From Curvularia sp. ZM96 (lineage: Eukaryota > Ascomycota > Dothideomycetes > Pleosporales > Pleosporaceae): 64,000 bases of DNA. The position numbers and the translations under genes were made by a program. The stretch lies in contig JAJGBQ010000007.1 in NCBI GenBank assembly GCA_022457065.1, forward strand, positions 1,488,001-1,552,000, in the 5' to 3' direction. The first letter of the stretch is position 1; each line of letters begins with the position of its first letter. Positions 1 through 10,993 of this stretch are shown here, piece by piece. Under the pieces are notes generated by a model. That model had not been told where the DNA came from. It saw only the letters and a list, made by a program, of their open reading frames with translations, and did not search any database.

Positions 1-141
1 CTTACGTGCAGGTATCCGTGAAAAAAGAAGACCCAGTCTTTGACAAACGCCAGTGCTAAAAAGGAGTGAGGAGTGATAGAAGAAGAAAAAAACAAGAAAA
101 GAAGATATGTACTCGAAAGGAAGGGAAGAGTCTAAAGCAAA

Positions 142-1504
142 CTAAAAGAAGGACTGTGTGAAGAGGAGAGGAAAGAGAATGTTAGATGCGAGGCGTCTTC
201 CAATCCCTTACCTCCTGCATTGGGCCTTCGTCAAACCCCGCGCGCTCCATCAGTTTTGTAAAGGTGGTGTGTCCCGAATCAGCGGTAAAGCGGTTCGCGC
301 CTCTCATACCAGGTGCTTTGGGCGGCTGGAGGAAGCCAGAATCGTTGTTGTGGTTCACAGGATACACGCCCACGCTTCCAGTGGGCATCAATACGTCAAT
401 CGTCTCGGAACTCTCTGCGCGCAGAGCACCTGAGCGACCTTGCGGATACTGAGACTGAACATGAGGCGGTATAGAACTTGTGCGTCTTGAGCTTGTCCGT
501 CGCGCCGAATGAATGCGTTTGGGTTTTGGCGGGGGAGTTTGGTAAGGGTCGTTGTAAGGGTTCCCGGCACGAACAGCAGGAGGTGCGGGATTCGCAGGCA
601 AACCAAAGCCGAAGTTCAGCTTAGGGGTGCGCTCCCACATGCTTTTTATTCTCGGCGTAAAGCCGTGAACAACAGTGTTGTTGTTGGTCTCCTTCATGCC
701 CTGGGCGATCCTGTCGACAGAGTTTGGGGAAGAGGCTGCAGAGCGGCTTCCTCTCCGCATAAAATCTGTGCGTGCGGCGAGCTGGGGATCGTATATGGGA
801 TCGCTGATTTGCCGCGCAACATGGCCGAAGTCACCTGAATATCGGTTTTTCTCCTGCGATTCGCGGCGCTTTCGGATGACCCAGAGGAGAGCGAGGGTGC
901 TCAGGGCACCGATGACCAGGCCCGGGAAAAATCCTGCAACAAAGGAACGGCCGTCGAAAGAAGATTTGGTCTCCACCGGGACAGAGTTTGGGCAATCTGA
1001 GGTCTGGGACGCAGAGGTGGGTGTAGTAGGAGTAGTGGATGAGGGTGTTGCAGTGGAGGGACTAGATGGCGACGGTGCGGGAGAGGGATCTTTGGCGCAC
1101 ATGCTGCCTTGACATGTGTAGCCGAGAGAGCAGCATTTGTCACCGCATTTTGGCAACTCGATACCATTTGTCTCAGAGAGGTGCATCTGGTTGTCTGGGT
1201 GGAGGGTGGCGTTGAGCTGGGTGACATCGCAGGTGGTTGGCTGGATGTAAGAGCAATCTGAGCCAGCTGGACAGCAGATGACAGATTTGATGGAGCCGCC
1301 GTTGAGGCTCATACAAGTAGAAGACTTGGGGCAACAAAAGGAAGAAGGAAAGTCACTTCCGCATTGTTGAAGATCTGTGTTCCCTCCACATGTCTCTGCT
1401 TGTCGGAGGAAGAGAGCGGATGCTTGAGTGGTTGTGATGAACAGAACGAAGAGAAATAGGATGGAAATCCGCGATAGCCTTGGGAATGGTGTGACTGGAG
1501 CCAT
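142..1504 (-). CDS. Cys-rich single-pass membrane protein, secretory
   Basis: Predicted 434 aa. An N-terminal hydrophobic signal (about residues 1-30) is followed by a Cys-rich ectodomain (about 35-140) with CC pairs such as SFCCPKS and DKCCSLG. Next come a Ser/Thr/Pro-rich stalk, one membrane span (about 190-210, FVAGFFPGLVIGALSTLALL) and a basic anchor RKRR. The cytoplasmic tail of about 220 aa is Pro/Ser-rich. The layout resembles fungal surface sensor-like proteins, but I recognise no named family. The start is the ATG at 1504-1502. The reading frame runs on to 182, but GAG|GTAAGG at 212/211, a CTAAC branch, a pyrimidine tract and CACAG at 154 define a 58-nt terminal intron. The last exon (153-142) then encodes only Ser-Phe-Phe-stop. 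Without splicing the protein is 440 aa. Function is unknown. Confidence 0.75.
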
Positions 1505-2075
1505 TGTGCTGGTAATAAGAAGAGTATCTTGGGGATACTATAGTGAAGAGGTCGGACCGGCGACACTCGATAACGTGACTTGGAGTGAAACAAGACAGCT
1601 ATGAAAGAAACGAGCCGAGAAACATATAGAAATAGTGATGTACGAAACAAATGGAGCAGACAAACTATTGACACGTCCTACCTTGGATATATTTACCAGC
1701 AAAGAAACTAAAGACGCATGAGCCGCATGTGACGCTGGCCCGCAGCCGGCCATGTTCTACAAATAGAGCATTCGAGGCGCCGAGTGGACAATAGACACTG
1801 TATGGCTGGCAGGACAGCTGTACGGTCTCGCTAGTACTGTTGGCAGTGGCAGGCGGCTCTCTAGGTCGTGTGGCTCTGCGTTCGCCAGCAGTTAAGTGGA
1901 TGAAACGGAATGCGGGCGCTTGCAGTTTTGGAGTTTTGAGTGGACGTAGCGAGGACGCGTCGTGATTGGACGGCGGGGTTAGCGCGAATCCCGCAAGGCT
2001 CGGGAAAAAGATGAACTTGGAGGAACGACTTGGGTCCGACAATTCGATCGCTCGCCCGGTTAATCCACACATATC
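1505..2075. promoter_or_regulatory. Divergent intergenic region
   Basis: This 571-bp gap separates the start codons of two divergently transcribed genes, so it must hold both promoters. No convincing gene or named site was recognised; the short reading frames across it look non-coding. Confidence 0.5.
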
Positions 2076-3096
2076 ATGATTGCACAGTGTTTGGCCCGGC
2101 GGCCGGGTGCCATTCAGTCTGCGACTGGGGCTTGGAGGGTATGTCTGGCATTGATGCCGGTGGTGGAGGTGGTTTTGTCGGAGTGGGAGACTGACGCTGA
2201 ATAGAGATTACCATCTTTCGCCCGCAGCATATACACCGTTCCTACGCTTGACAACCATGTGGAAATACAGCAAAAGGGCATTCCACGGCTCTTCACGCCG
2301 CAAGGCTTCAAGACGGCGTATACCGACTACCAGCAACACATGATTGACGAATTGAACACTATGACAGACGGTACGCCATGTGCCATTGCGAAATGAGGCG
2401 GAGGCTGAGACTGATCCTGCGAATGTAGGCCAAGGGTACGAGAATCAAGAGCCAAAGTCGCTCGTCATTGAATTCGCCCGCGACCCGACCAAAGCATATG
2501 CCTTCAATGTCGCCAGCATGGCCTTCAACAACCACTTCTTCTTCCGTGGTATCAACGCAAATCCGAACGTGCAATCGCAGCCGTCCCAGGCGCTTCAGAT
2601 GCAGATCAACAAGGACTTTTCGTCCATGGATACGCTACGCGAGACATTCCTTGCGACAGCAGAGGCCATGTTCGGGCCTGGTTTCGTCTGGCTGGTGCAG
2701 ACCGACGACTCAACCTTTGGCAGCCTCCGCATTTTGCCCACCTACCTCGCCGGATCGCCGCTTTCGGGAGCCCACTATAGGCGGCAGTCGCACGACCTGA
2801 ACACACATAATGTAGACTCGCACCAAGCGCTCAACAAGGTTGGAGCGTTTGGGGCTGCGGCGAACCAGAACCAAGGGCCCAAGAAGCCCTTGGGCGGTGT
2901 TGACGTTGTACCGCTGCTGTGTGTCAATACCTGGGAGCATGTATGGCTGCAGGACTATGGTGTGCGGGGGAAGAGGCAGTTCCTAGAAGCATGGTGGGAC
3001 AGGATCGACTGGAACATGGTGGAGCAATACACAACACTGTCGCCGAGACAAGGCCAGGGCAGGCAACAGTGGAGCTTTGAGGGGTTTGATTCATAA
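2076..3096 (+). CDS. Mitochondrial small-subunit ribosomal protein, Fe/Mn-SOD-like (mS42/mS43 type)
   Basis: 298 aa from three exons: 2076-2138, 2205-2370 and 2429-3096. The introns are 2139-2204 (GTATGT...AATAG) and 2371-2428 (GTACGC...TGTAG), and the frame is kept at both. The N-terminus is rich in Arg and Ala, as expected of a mitochondrial presequence, and is followed by RSIYTVPTLDN, typical of this family. The rest follows the Fe/Mn superoxide dismutase fold: NNHFFF (SOD NHxxFW helix) and NTWEHVWLQDYG (SOD DxWEHAYYLDY). The Asp metal ligand of that motif is Asn here and the first-helix His is absent, so it should not be an active dismutase. That agrees with the fungal mitoribosomal proteins Rsm26 (mS42) and Mrp1 (mS43). 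I cannot tell which of the two it is. It acts in the mitochondrial small subunit. Confidence 0.85.
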
Positions 3097-4271
3097 CCAA
3101 GCTGCTGTACACTGCATGTAGATTATATATGTATAAGATGTGTTGAAACACAGTACCACAAGGCAGGGTATTGCGTACACAGAATATGGACAAGGCACTA
3201 GGTAGTCCAGATGTATTACGCCGGAACACCCCTCAAAAAAATTACCATTTGAATGCGAACTATTCCTCTGATACTCATTCGCTGGACAATTAGTGGTTTC
3301 CTAAAGCAGTCAGAATGTTCAATTTAATGCACGACACTCGTTTCTCGTATCTTCTTCCCTCGCCACTGCCGCCACCCGGTTTCCCGCCAGGCCTTGTGCA
3401 CCCATGCATGCATCCCGGGCGTTTTTTCACACACATATGAGAGTGAGCGGTACGAAATGCAGTGCACATTTGGTTTGACCTCTGGCACAGCAAACAACAT
3501 GGACGCCAGGTTTGGGGCTGGAGCAGCCTGACTGTGATCCTCACCGGACAAGTTCCCACACCACTGGTACAAGTGCATCATGCAGAGAGCTCAAGGCGGA
3601 TTCAACAGCATACACTTACTTGCCCCCGTATTCCCGTGTACGTGCCATCGGCTTGAGGCTCAAAGGTCATCATGTGGCCATTTTCTATCCGCACAGCCGG
3701 CGTCATCCTACGCCACAAAATTGGCGCCGCTTCGGATGAACTACGAAAATACAACCCTTCAAGATCCACGGCGCGCAGAATCTAGTTCCTGAAAATCCAC
3801 ACGTAGGTACCGAATACTATGCTCAGTCGAGTTTTGCTTTTGCAGAAATAGCACAAAACGAAATGATATTTGGACGGCGTTCATCACCAACTACAGCATG
3901 ACGAGAGTGCACAGCCTCCCGGTACCCATGACATGCATGTACCGCGTTGTGCTGACTTTTCGCCGAGCCCTTGGAAAACGTTTGCATGGATGCAGCGGTT
4001 CGCGAGTTCGCACCTTCAGCCGTGGGTTTGGACCAATCAACCAGCTGTGATCTTCGCCGGCTTTGGTCGTCGGTCAGAGCCCTGCACTAGAACTTATACT
4101 ATGACCTCACCTTAACTAGGAGCACTGGTTAGTTAGGGACACACTGATACATGTCAAACCACTTTGCCTGAGATACCCGCCCTCCAAGGCTCCACTTCAA
4201 CCCTCAAATTGCCACGCTTTCCTTTACTTCAATTTTTGGATACTCGCCCTTCGAGTGAGTTTCTTACAAGT
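3097..4271. other. Gene-free spacer
   Basis: About 1.2 kb between two genes on the same strand. It holds the 3' UTR of the mitoribosomal gene and the promoter of the next gene. Only short, low-quality reading frames are present. I see no RNA gene or repeat. Confidence 0.5.
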
Positions 4272-6919
4272 ATGGCAGTACTCGCAGCTATTTTACCGGT
4301 GGTTTCAAGGAGTTCAGCTCTTGCGCTTGAGCTGTTTAAGGCAGCTGCGGCATCTCCTGAGGCTGCCAAGGAGTTGGTTGGGGTTGCAAACAAGATCAAT
4401 GGGTTTGCGAGTATTCTCAAGCAAGTCGGAACCATCATCAAGGAGGATGATCGGTTACCATCGCCAGAGGTATGTCCCGATTCCAATCAAGGGTGCTAGT
4501 CACATGACATCCGAGCTTCCGGTGAAGCAGTTGCAAAGCGCTTCTATAGTGGATATCACGAGTGCGATACCAAGGGGAGGAGGCGGCCATTCAAGAAGGA
4601 GGTGTATGGCGAGAAAGGCGAGTTTCACCTGCTAGCAGTGATACTAATACTTTATAGGCGTTTGATGCGTTAGACGATGTGATTGAACAATCACAGAATG
4701 TTATGGACAGCTTCGAACTAGTCACATTGACTGGAGGAACCCAAAACAATGGCCGAAGAGATAGTGCTCGCTCTGTAGAAAGTAGCCGACTGCAACCGGA
4801 CGCATCCACGACGGCAAGATTGACCTATCTCATGGCTCATCTTGAAGTTCTGAGCACAACTTTGTCCGTACTGCTTCAAACGCTATATACCGCACAGAGT
4901 GTTATGTGGTCAAGGCAAGTCAATCTTCTTACTTCAGACGGGTGGGCTGTTTTCATTGCCTCTCAATTCCAAACTATTTGTCGCCTTCCCGTCCTAAATC
5001 AATCGATGTGTCGAAATCTCTTGGAAGAAGGCTAACAATGACGCAGACTTCGGCCCACGGTATCGCCACAGCAAGCCGCTAAGGTTGTTGATAACGAGAA
5101 GACTCAGCTTGAGACACTCATCATCCAACAGCAACTGTCGATTCTTTTTGCCATGAATATCTTTGAACAATCGCCGCGATCAGATGCGCGTTTGTTAACC
5201 GAAGAAGACTACTCACATAGTTTGGTATTGAAGGAGCGAAGCCAATCGCCCAAGCCATCCAATCTGCACCCATACCGACATCATGGACTATCCAGCCTTG
5301 AAACTTTAGAAGACACGGAAGCCGAAAGACTGTCTTCCGTATGCAAAATTTCAAGATCACATGCTGACTACCTGCTGGATCGATGGACGAGTCTACCCCA
5401 GTTCGAGAGGCGCCTTCAAGAAGAAGAGTTGGAACAACGGAAGCAGAGGCAACAGGGTCAGCAAGCTACCGTCGAGTCGGATAGCGAAGAAGAGAGCCGA
5501 AGGGCCAAGATCTCAAGGGATTGTGCACAACAACCAAGTGAAAAGGATGCACAGCCGCTATTTGCAGAGAACAGTTTACCCAGCCCAGAGTTGGAGAAGC
5601 ACTTCGGCCCCCCAGCACCACCGACACCAGCTGACACACCCCACACGTCTTACGCAAATCTTTCTTCTACTTCCCCACGAACGAGCATTGGAAGTCTCCC
5701 AATTGAAGCTGCCGCTGCTGTTGAAGCTAAGGAAGAAGACTCCGAGCTAGATCTTGAGATACCGTGGAAACTGTGTACACGAAAATACTATTGGCGGTTC
5801 GTCGATGCAAGACAGGTCGGTTCGAATACTGACCAAGCACCCTCGGTTGCCTTTCTGGAGCGTAGTAGTTGGACTGAGATCTCGGCGAGCTGGGTGTGCA
5901 AAGAGGCCATTCAGGAAGCCCGACTGCCATTCACTCAAGTACAAAAGGAAAAGAAAGACCGCAGGAGAACGAGATTCGAGACGTGCTTCTGCATTGAGCG
6001 CCCGCTACAATTTGACCAAGTCAAGCGACTTGTGGAACGCACAGTTGAGATATATCGAAAAAACGCACCGCCCACTCCACCATCCGAACCCAAACCCAGG
6101 ACTTCTTCCTTCCACCGACAGCCACCAACATCCTCCAGTGCTCAGAAAGGCAAACCAAATGACCGAGATCGCACACCGATGGCCCGAAATACGCATCCAC
6201 CACTTCATCGCGCGAGCAGCTCCATGAACTTTCCACCTCCCCCTTCGGCACCACCCTCTCTGGATCGCTCATCGTCCACATCAGGCCCAACTCTTGTTCC
6301 CCCAATGCCACAACCAAACAACATTCCGCGCACACCGAATTTGCAAATCCCGATACCCCCTCACCAACCATATAGCCAACATCATCCATCACAGTTTCAA
6401 GCACCTCGGCTTCCAATGCATTCACCGCAAACGAACGGCTACCCATCTCAATCCATAAACACCGGCGCTCCACCTTACTACCCCCAATCGCCAGCACAAA
6501 ACGTACCGCACTCATACTCCAACACGGCCCCGCCCATGTCACCACGCACGCCACACCTCCATCCCTCAAACTCAGCCTACAACATGAACTACAACTACAA
6601 CAATAACAACAGCCACCCCATGCAAGCCTCGCCCCTCCGCTCCTCCTACTTGAGCAACCCTCCTCCCAGCTATCCCGGATCACTGCTTTCAGCACCCAAC
6701 AGACGCCACGACGACGATCTGACAACCTCGGACTCTGAGTTTGAACGGCCGCGGCGCAGCAGAAGGGAAAGAGAGAGAAGTAGAGCCAGGTATACAGATC
6801 GATATAACGACAATGGAAAGCATGGGAAGAAGAGTAATCATGTGGGGAGGAAGGCGGCTGGGACGCTGTTAGGCGTGGGCGGTTTGACGGCGTTGCTGGA
6901 TGGACTGAGTGGGCTTTAG
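4272..6919 (+). CDS. HeLo/STAND-N-like, proline-rich fungal protein with glycine-rich hydrophobic C-terminus
   Basis: 775 aa from three exons: 4272-4469, 4658-4914 and 5047-6919. Intron 1 (4470-4657) is GT-AG with a TACTAAT branch. Intron 2 (4915-5046) starts with GCAAGT, and only this GC donor keeps the frame. Residues 1 to about 150 are helical and amphipathic (AALELF-, ELVGVANKINGF-like heptads), resembling the N-terminal domain of fungal STAND/NLR-type proteins (HeLo-like, SesA-like). About 150-390 is charged and disordered. About 390-490 is a folded region with CTRKYYWRFVDARQ and FERxxQFDQVKRLVE-like text, which I suspect is a fungal domain of unknown function. About 490-690 is Pro/Ser/Gln-rich. 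The end is very basic (RRSRRERERSRARY) and finishes with a Gly-rich hydrophobic stretch, AAGTLLGVGGLTALLDGL. No NACHT or NB-ARC motif is present. The function is not known. Confidence 0.8.
4915..5046 (+). other. GC-AG intron
   Basis: The donor is TCAAG|GCAAGT, the strong consensus for GC introns. There is a GGCTAAC branch near 5032 and a GACGCAG acceptor. The only nearby GT donor (4919) gives the wrong phase for the downstream frame. Confidence 0.8.
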
Positions 6920-7573
6920 GGGGAGGAGGATGAGTTCGGGAATTATGATTACGATGTAATGAAATACCTACGCATATATATGTGCTCACGTTAGAAGTAA
7001 TGAGAATAAAAGAATTTAGTTGACGAACATGTGCATGCGTACGTAAGTAGGTAGCATACTCATTCCAAAGTCGCACCGTCCGCTCGTACAGCGAGAGAGA
7101 GAGGGAGAACGAGAAAAGGGAAAGGACAGCACATAGGTACCTATTCACTTCAATCTACTTCCTAGCCATTCCTTCACATAACCTGTCAACTATCTTTGTT
7201 TTTGTCTGTTAAAAAATAAATTCCATACTTTCGTTGTCCTCTGCCCCTCTCTCCTTGATAGTACCAGCCAACTCCCCCACGACCTTAGTAGTAGTCCGAA
7301 TATCTTGATAAAAAAAAAGGAACACAGTGATTGAACTAAAGAGGAGACATAATAATCCCGACGCTTGATTTTTACCACAGCAGACCAACCCAACCCAACC
7401 CAAATTTGCCCAAGCGCCATGCTACTACTCTTTGTATACTATGAAACAGCAACAAACACAGACAAGGCGTTTATAATACACATCCTCCAAAGGAAGAGGA
7501 TAAGAGAAAAAACATGTTCAGAACAGCAAACAAAGACAAAGAGAGAGACAAATGAGAACTAGGCAACGCAAAT
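6920..7573. other. Convergent 3' spacer
   Basis: Gap between two convergent genes. It contains a short CCAAC tandem repeat at 7385-7403 and purine-rich tracts. The long minus-strand frame that runs into the upstream gene is an antisense shadow. No gene is supported. Confidence 0.5.
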
Positions 7574-10067
7574 TCAAGCCACTCTCGGCAAAGCCGGCAG
7601 GACCTGATTGCGCGCAACAGCATCCAGCATCGTCTCGTCCTCTGTATCATCATCACTAACATCCTCAGGCTCATCCACATCCATCATGTCCTCCGCCTCG
7701 TCGTCTTCCTCATCCCCACTTTCCAGCATGCCACTCTTTGCGCCTGCACCCATGGCCAGAGCATTGCTATTGGTTTCACCTTTGGGTTTGCGTGCTCGAG
7801 GTGCGGATTTGCCTTCTTCCCAGCGCTCGAGGCGACGAAGGGCTCGACTCAGCATTTTGGCGCGGTAGTAGGATTCCTCGCCGTGGTCGTTTGTTTCGCC
7901 GCCAAAGTCTAGGGGAACGAGGCCTGAGGGCATGGGAGGAGGGGTTTTGGTACCGCCGCCACCACCGGTAGATGGGTAGTCGGCGTCTACGAGACCGTTT
8001 GATGAGCCGAGTTGTGCGTAGGATTCTTCGTCGGTATCGTAGTCGTCGGCCATACCCTTGCACCGGATCCAGCTGCGGATGAAGGAGTTGGTCTTGCGGC
8101 GGCGCTTGGCTGCTGTCTTGTACTCGATGCGGATACCGCGGTCGAGGATGACGTCGACGCGGCGACGGCGATATTGTTCGACGGCGAGCTGATGTTGGGT
8201 CAGTGGCCGAGTGCGCTTGTGCGACGGATCTGAGCCATTCAAGGGGAGATAGAAGCCGTGAGGGCCGTTGAAGGTCGGGGCTGATGTCGAGGGTGATTGG
8301 CCATCTTGTGAATTTGTTGCATCGAGTTTGGCCTTGAAGCTGCGGGAAGGACCGCCACTGGCTCCAATACCGGATTGCCGATTACGGGTCCAATTGCCCC
8401 GGCCAGGACCCTTGGGTGCAGGGGACGCCGAGGCGGGTCCGTCTTCGTTGAGGAGTGTATTTATTCGCATGTTGGGTGTAGCCATCTTCTTGGCTGTATT
8501 GTAGACGCTGTTTGGTGGTGACGCTGAGCGGGTGCGGTCAGTATCTGAGGGGTAGTCTCGTTCAATCAGTGATTTCGCTAGCTTGCCACGTCCCCGTGCA
8601 GAGCCTACTGCTTGTAAGTTGAGACCATCTCTAGTCAATACGCTGTGAAACTTACCGTGTGATGGCGACTGCCGGTCTCTTCCAGGCGTCGAGGCACCGT
8701 CGTCGGCAGCAATCGAAAAGACTGGATTTTGGTTGAACCCTATAGTAAAGTCAGAACCTGTTGGCGTTATGCAGGACAACTCACAGCCACTTACCCTTCT
8801 TGTTCGTACGCTTGGGGCCGGTCACAACAGGCGCCATATCACTTGCGAGAATCGCCGTCCTTTCCTTTCGCTTGACCTCACCAAATGCCTGCTCATCAGG
8901 CGTGTCGACATTCTCCAAAGCCTCTTGTTCAGGGGTCAGAATCTCGAACGGCGGGCACTTGATGGGAAACTCGGCTGTAGTTGGGTCGTCTGCCGGTCCA
9001 AATTGTCCAGGGCCGAAAGGATTCCCCTCAGCGGCTTGCTTGGTAAAGTCGCTTTCCAGGTACCACCACATGAGCCACAAAAAGGCTGTGGCTCTGCTCT
9101 TGCTACTGAGATTTGAACGCATGACGAGGTCGAAGAAGTCGCGTGGTGGAAAGAAGTGTAGCTCTGAGATCTTGGGCGCGTACTGCGAGAGGACGAAGAT
9201 GAGGTTTACGGGATTGGTGCGCGGAACCGGGGCAGCCATGATTTCTTCAATTGTGCTGGGTTGTTCTTGGTCTTCGGTGGCTCCCTTGAGGATAGATTTC
9301 AGGCGCGGCGCATCTTGTAATTGCTTGTAGGCATTGGGGTCTTGGTGCGCTTGGAGAGAGGGGATCGAATGGTATGTTCGCAGTTGGGCGCGCATTTCAG
9401 GGAAGACTGTCCAAGGTTAGACGGGAGTTGGGAGAGGGGCTTCTTGTTCCTCACAGTTCAGGGTTGTGTTCATGCGCCCGACGTTAACCAGCAAACAAAC
9501 CATGGCCATGTTGATTGCAGCTGGGCGTTCTGTCAACAGCTTGTCTTTGAGGATCTTGCTGCATTTGCTACTCTTCGCCATGGCGTCGAGATAGATGTCG
9601 GCAAATGTATGTCCGCTGGTCGAGTCTGACTGTTTTGTGAAGACGCGCTTGTCATCCTCGAAGACGAGCTTGAGGAAGTCGTATTGAATGTCTTTGCGCC
9701 ACAGCGGTATGCCATCGTCCTTTTTCAAGTGCTTGATCTTGTTGCCACTGTAGACGGACGATACACTCCCGTTTGCATTGCGTCGAGTGGTTGTGGTCGT
9801 GGCTGTATAGTGCGGTCGCGCAGGGTCGTTTTCGGTAGCTGGCTTGGATGCTTCGGGCGCATCACCACCCGCCTCGCTTTCTTCAGGGGCAGGCGTGTTC
9901 CCTTGCGAGGTCGAGGGCTTGGAGTCGTCCATTTGTGGGTCAGCAGCCAGAATGTGCCGCAAGCTGTTGCGCGAGTCGGGCTCTTCGATGCGAGGTGCAG
10001 AGGTTGGGGTGGAGGCCGTAGCAGCCGCAGCCGCAGAGGGAGTAGCAGCCGTGGGCGTGTCAGCCAT
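7574..10067 (-). CDS. ies1: Ies1-like subunit of the INO80 chromatin remodeller
   Basis: 780 aa from four exons: 10067-9455, 9406-8795, 8739-8656 and 8607-7574. The first ATG is at 10067. The longer upstream frame has no ATG. Introns are 48, 55 and 48 nt, all GT-AG. The signature segment, about residues 105-160 (GNKIKHLKKDDGIPLWRKDI followed by QYDFLKLVFEDDKRVF), is what I know from fungal Ino eighty subunit 1. Further conserved blocks follow (FPEMRAQLRTYHSIPSLQ, MRSNLSSKSRATAFLWLMWW, AILASDMAPVV), then a basic stretch VEQYRRRRVDVILDRG and an acidic C-terminus. INO80 slides and edits nucleosomes in the nucleus; Ies1 is a fungal-specific accessory subunit. The third intron (8608-8655) is a multiple of three and has no stop, so retention would add 16 aa. 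The Ies1 call rests on remembered motifs. Confidence 0.8.
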
Positions 10068-10993
10068 AGCGAGGGCGCGATGACTGGGTACCAAATCTAT
10101 GCTGGGTGCGCTGCGGGATGCGATAGGATGGGAGGTCGAGTGGCCCTGGAATGGCCCTGGAACGCGCTGGAGCGTCGTAACCCGCGTGTCGGGTCAGGCC
10201 GTGTTGTATCGCGTCTATCGAATTGCTGTCACCGTAGGGCTCAGGTAAAGTGAGCAGAAGGTGAGAATATCGCAGGTCCAGCAGCGACGGTAGCACGTCA
10301 ATCGCGAGGATGGAGCGCCATGGCAGCGACGAGGCATCGCATTGTAAGCCCGAGCTCTGACGCTAACGCCTGCGGCTGCGTCCACGGTACGCAATCGCAT
10401 CGCGAACGCCCGCTCGGCTTTTGCCTCACATTTGGCCGACAAGGCTCCACAATATCAAGGTGCGACGAGAAACATGGTCTTTTCATACACACGCCTTCTG
10501 CTATGTATTTTACTAAAACAGAAGGCTTTTGGTCCTGGCCAAGCAGTCCAGGCCATCGTGCCGAAACTATCAACTTGAATCCAATTCCACGCTGCGCTGC
10601 GAGTCCGAACAGTGAAGAAGAACAACCAGGATATCTCAAACAAAATGAACCAAGAGCACACGTAAGGCTCCAACGCCCGAGCCGAAACTATGCTGTTGCA
10701 CCAAAAGACAGCTTGGCCTGCGGCAAGCAAGCAAGTTCGCCAAAAGAAAAAGAAAGAATCATCCCCTATATCAGTGGCGTATCCAACCCCTATTGAATAA
10801 AAAGAAAAGAACGCCAAGGAGTCGTCGAGTGTAAGTACCCGTACCCACTAGTATGCCGACCCTGTTTGCAAACCATGAAGGATGCGAATCTGCGATCCAG
10901 CATTAGAAATAAAATCAGAATAATAAGAAATATTAGACAGAATCTTAGTAGATCATGATCTATCATCGTATCGCCATTTGACCAGAGATTTGC
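10068..10993. other. Intergenic spacer between two minus-strand genes
   Basis: Contains the 3' UTR of the RhoGAP gene (near 10994) and the promoter of the ies1-like gene. I see no gene, RNA or repeat of note. Confidence 0.5.

Noticed and set aside
6021..7148. 375-codon minus-strand frame overlapping the HeLo-like gene
   Set aside because: Antisense to the Pro-rich coding region; Ser/Cys/Val-rich composition follows from the complement.
7385..7403. CCAAC tandem repeat as telomere-like sequence
   Set aside because: The unit differs from the fungal TTAGGG repeat, only four units long and internal; a simple microsatellite.
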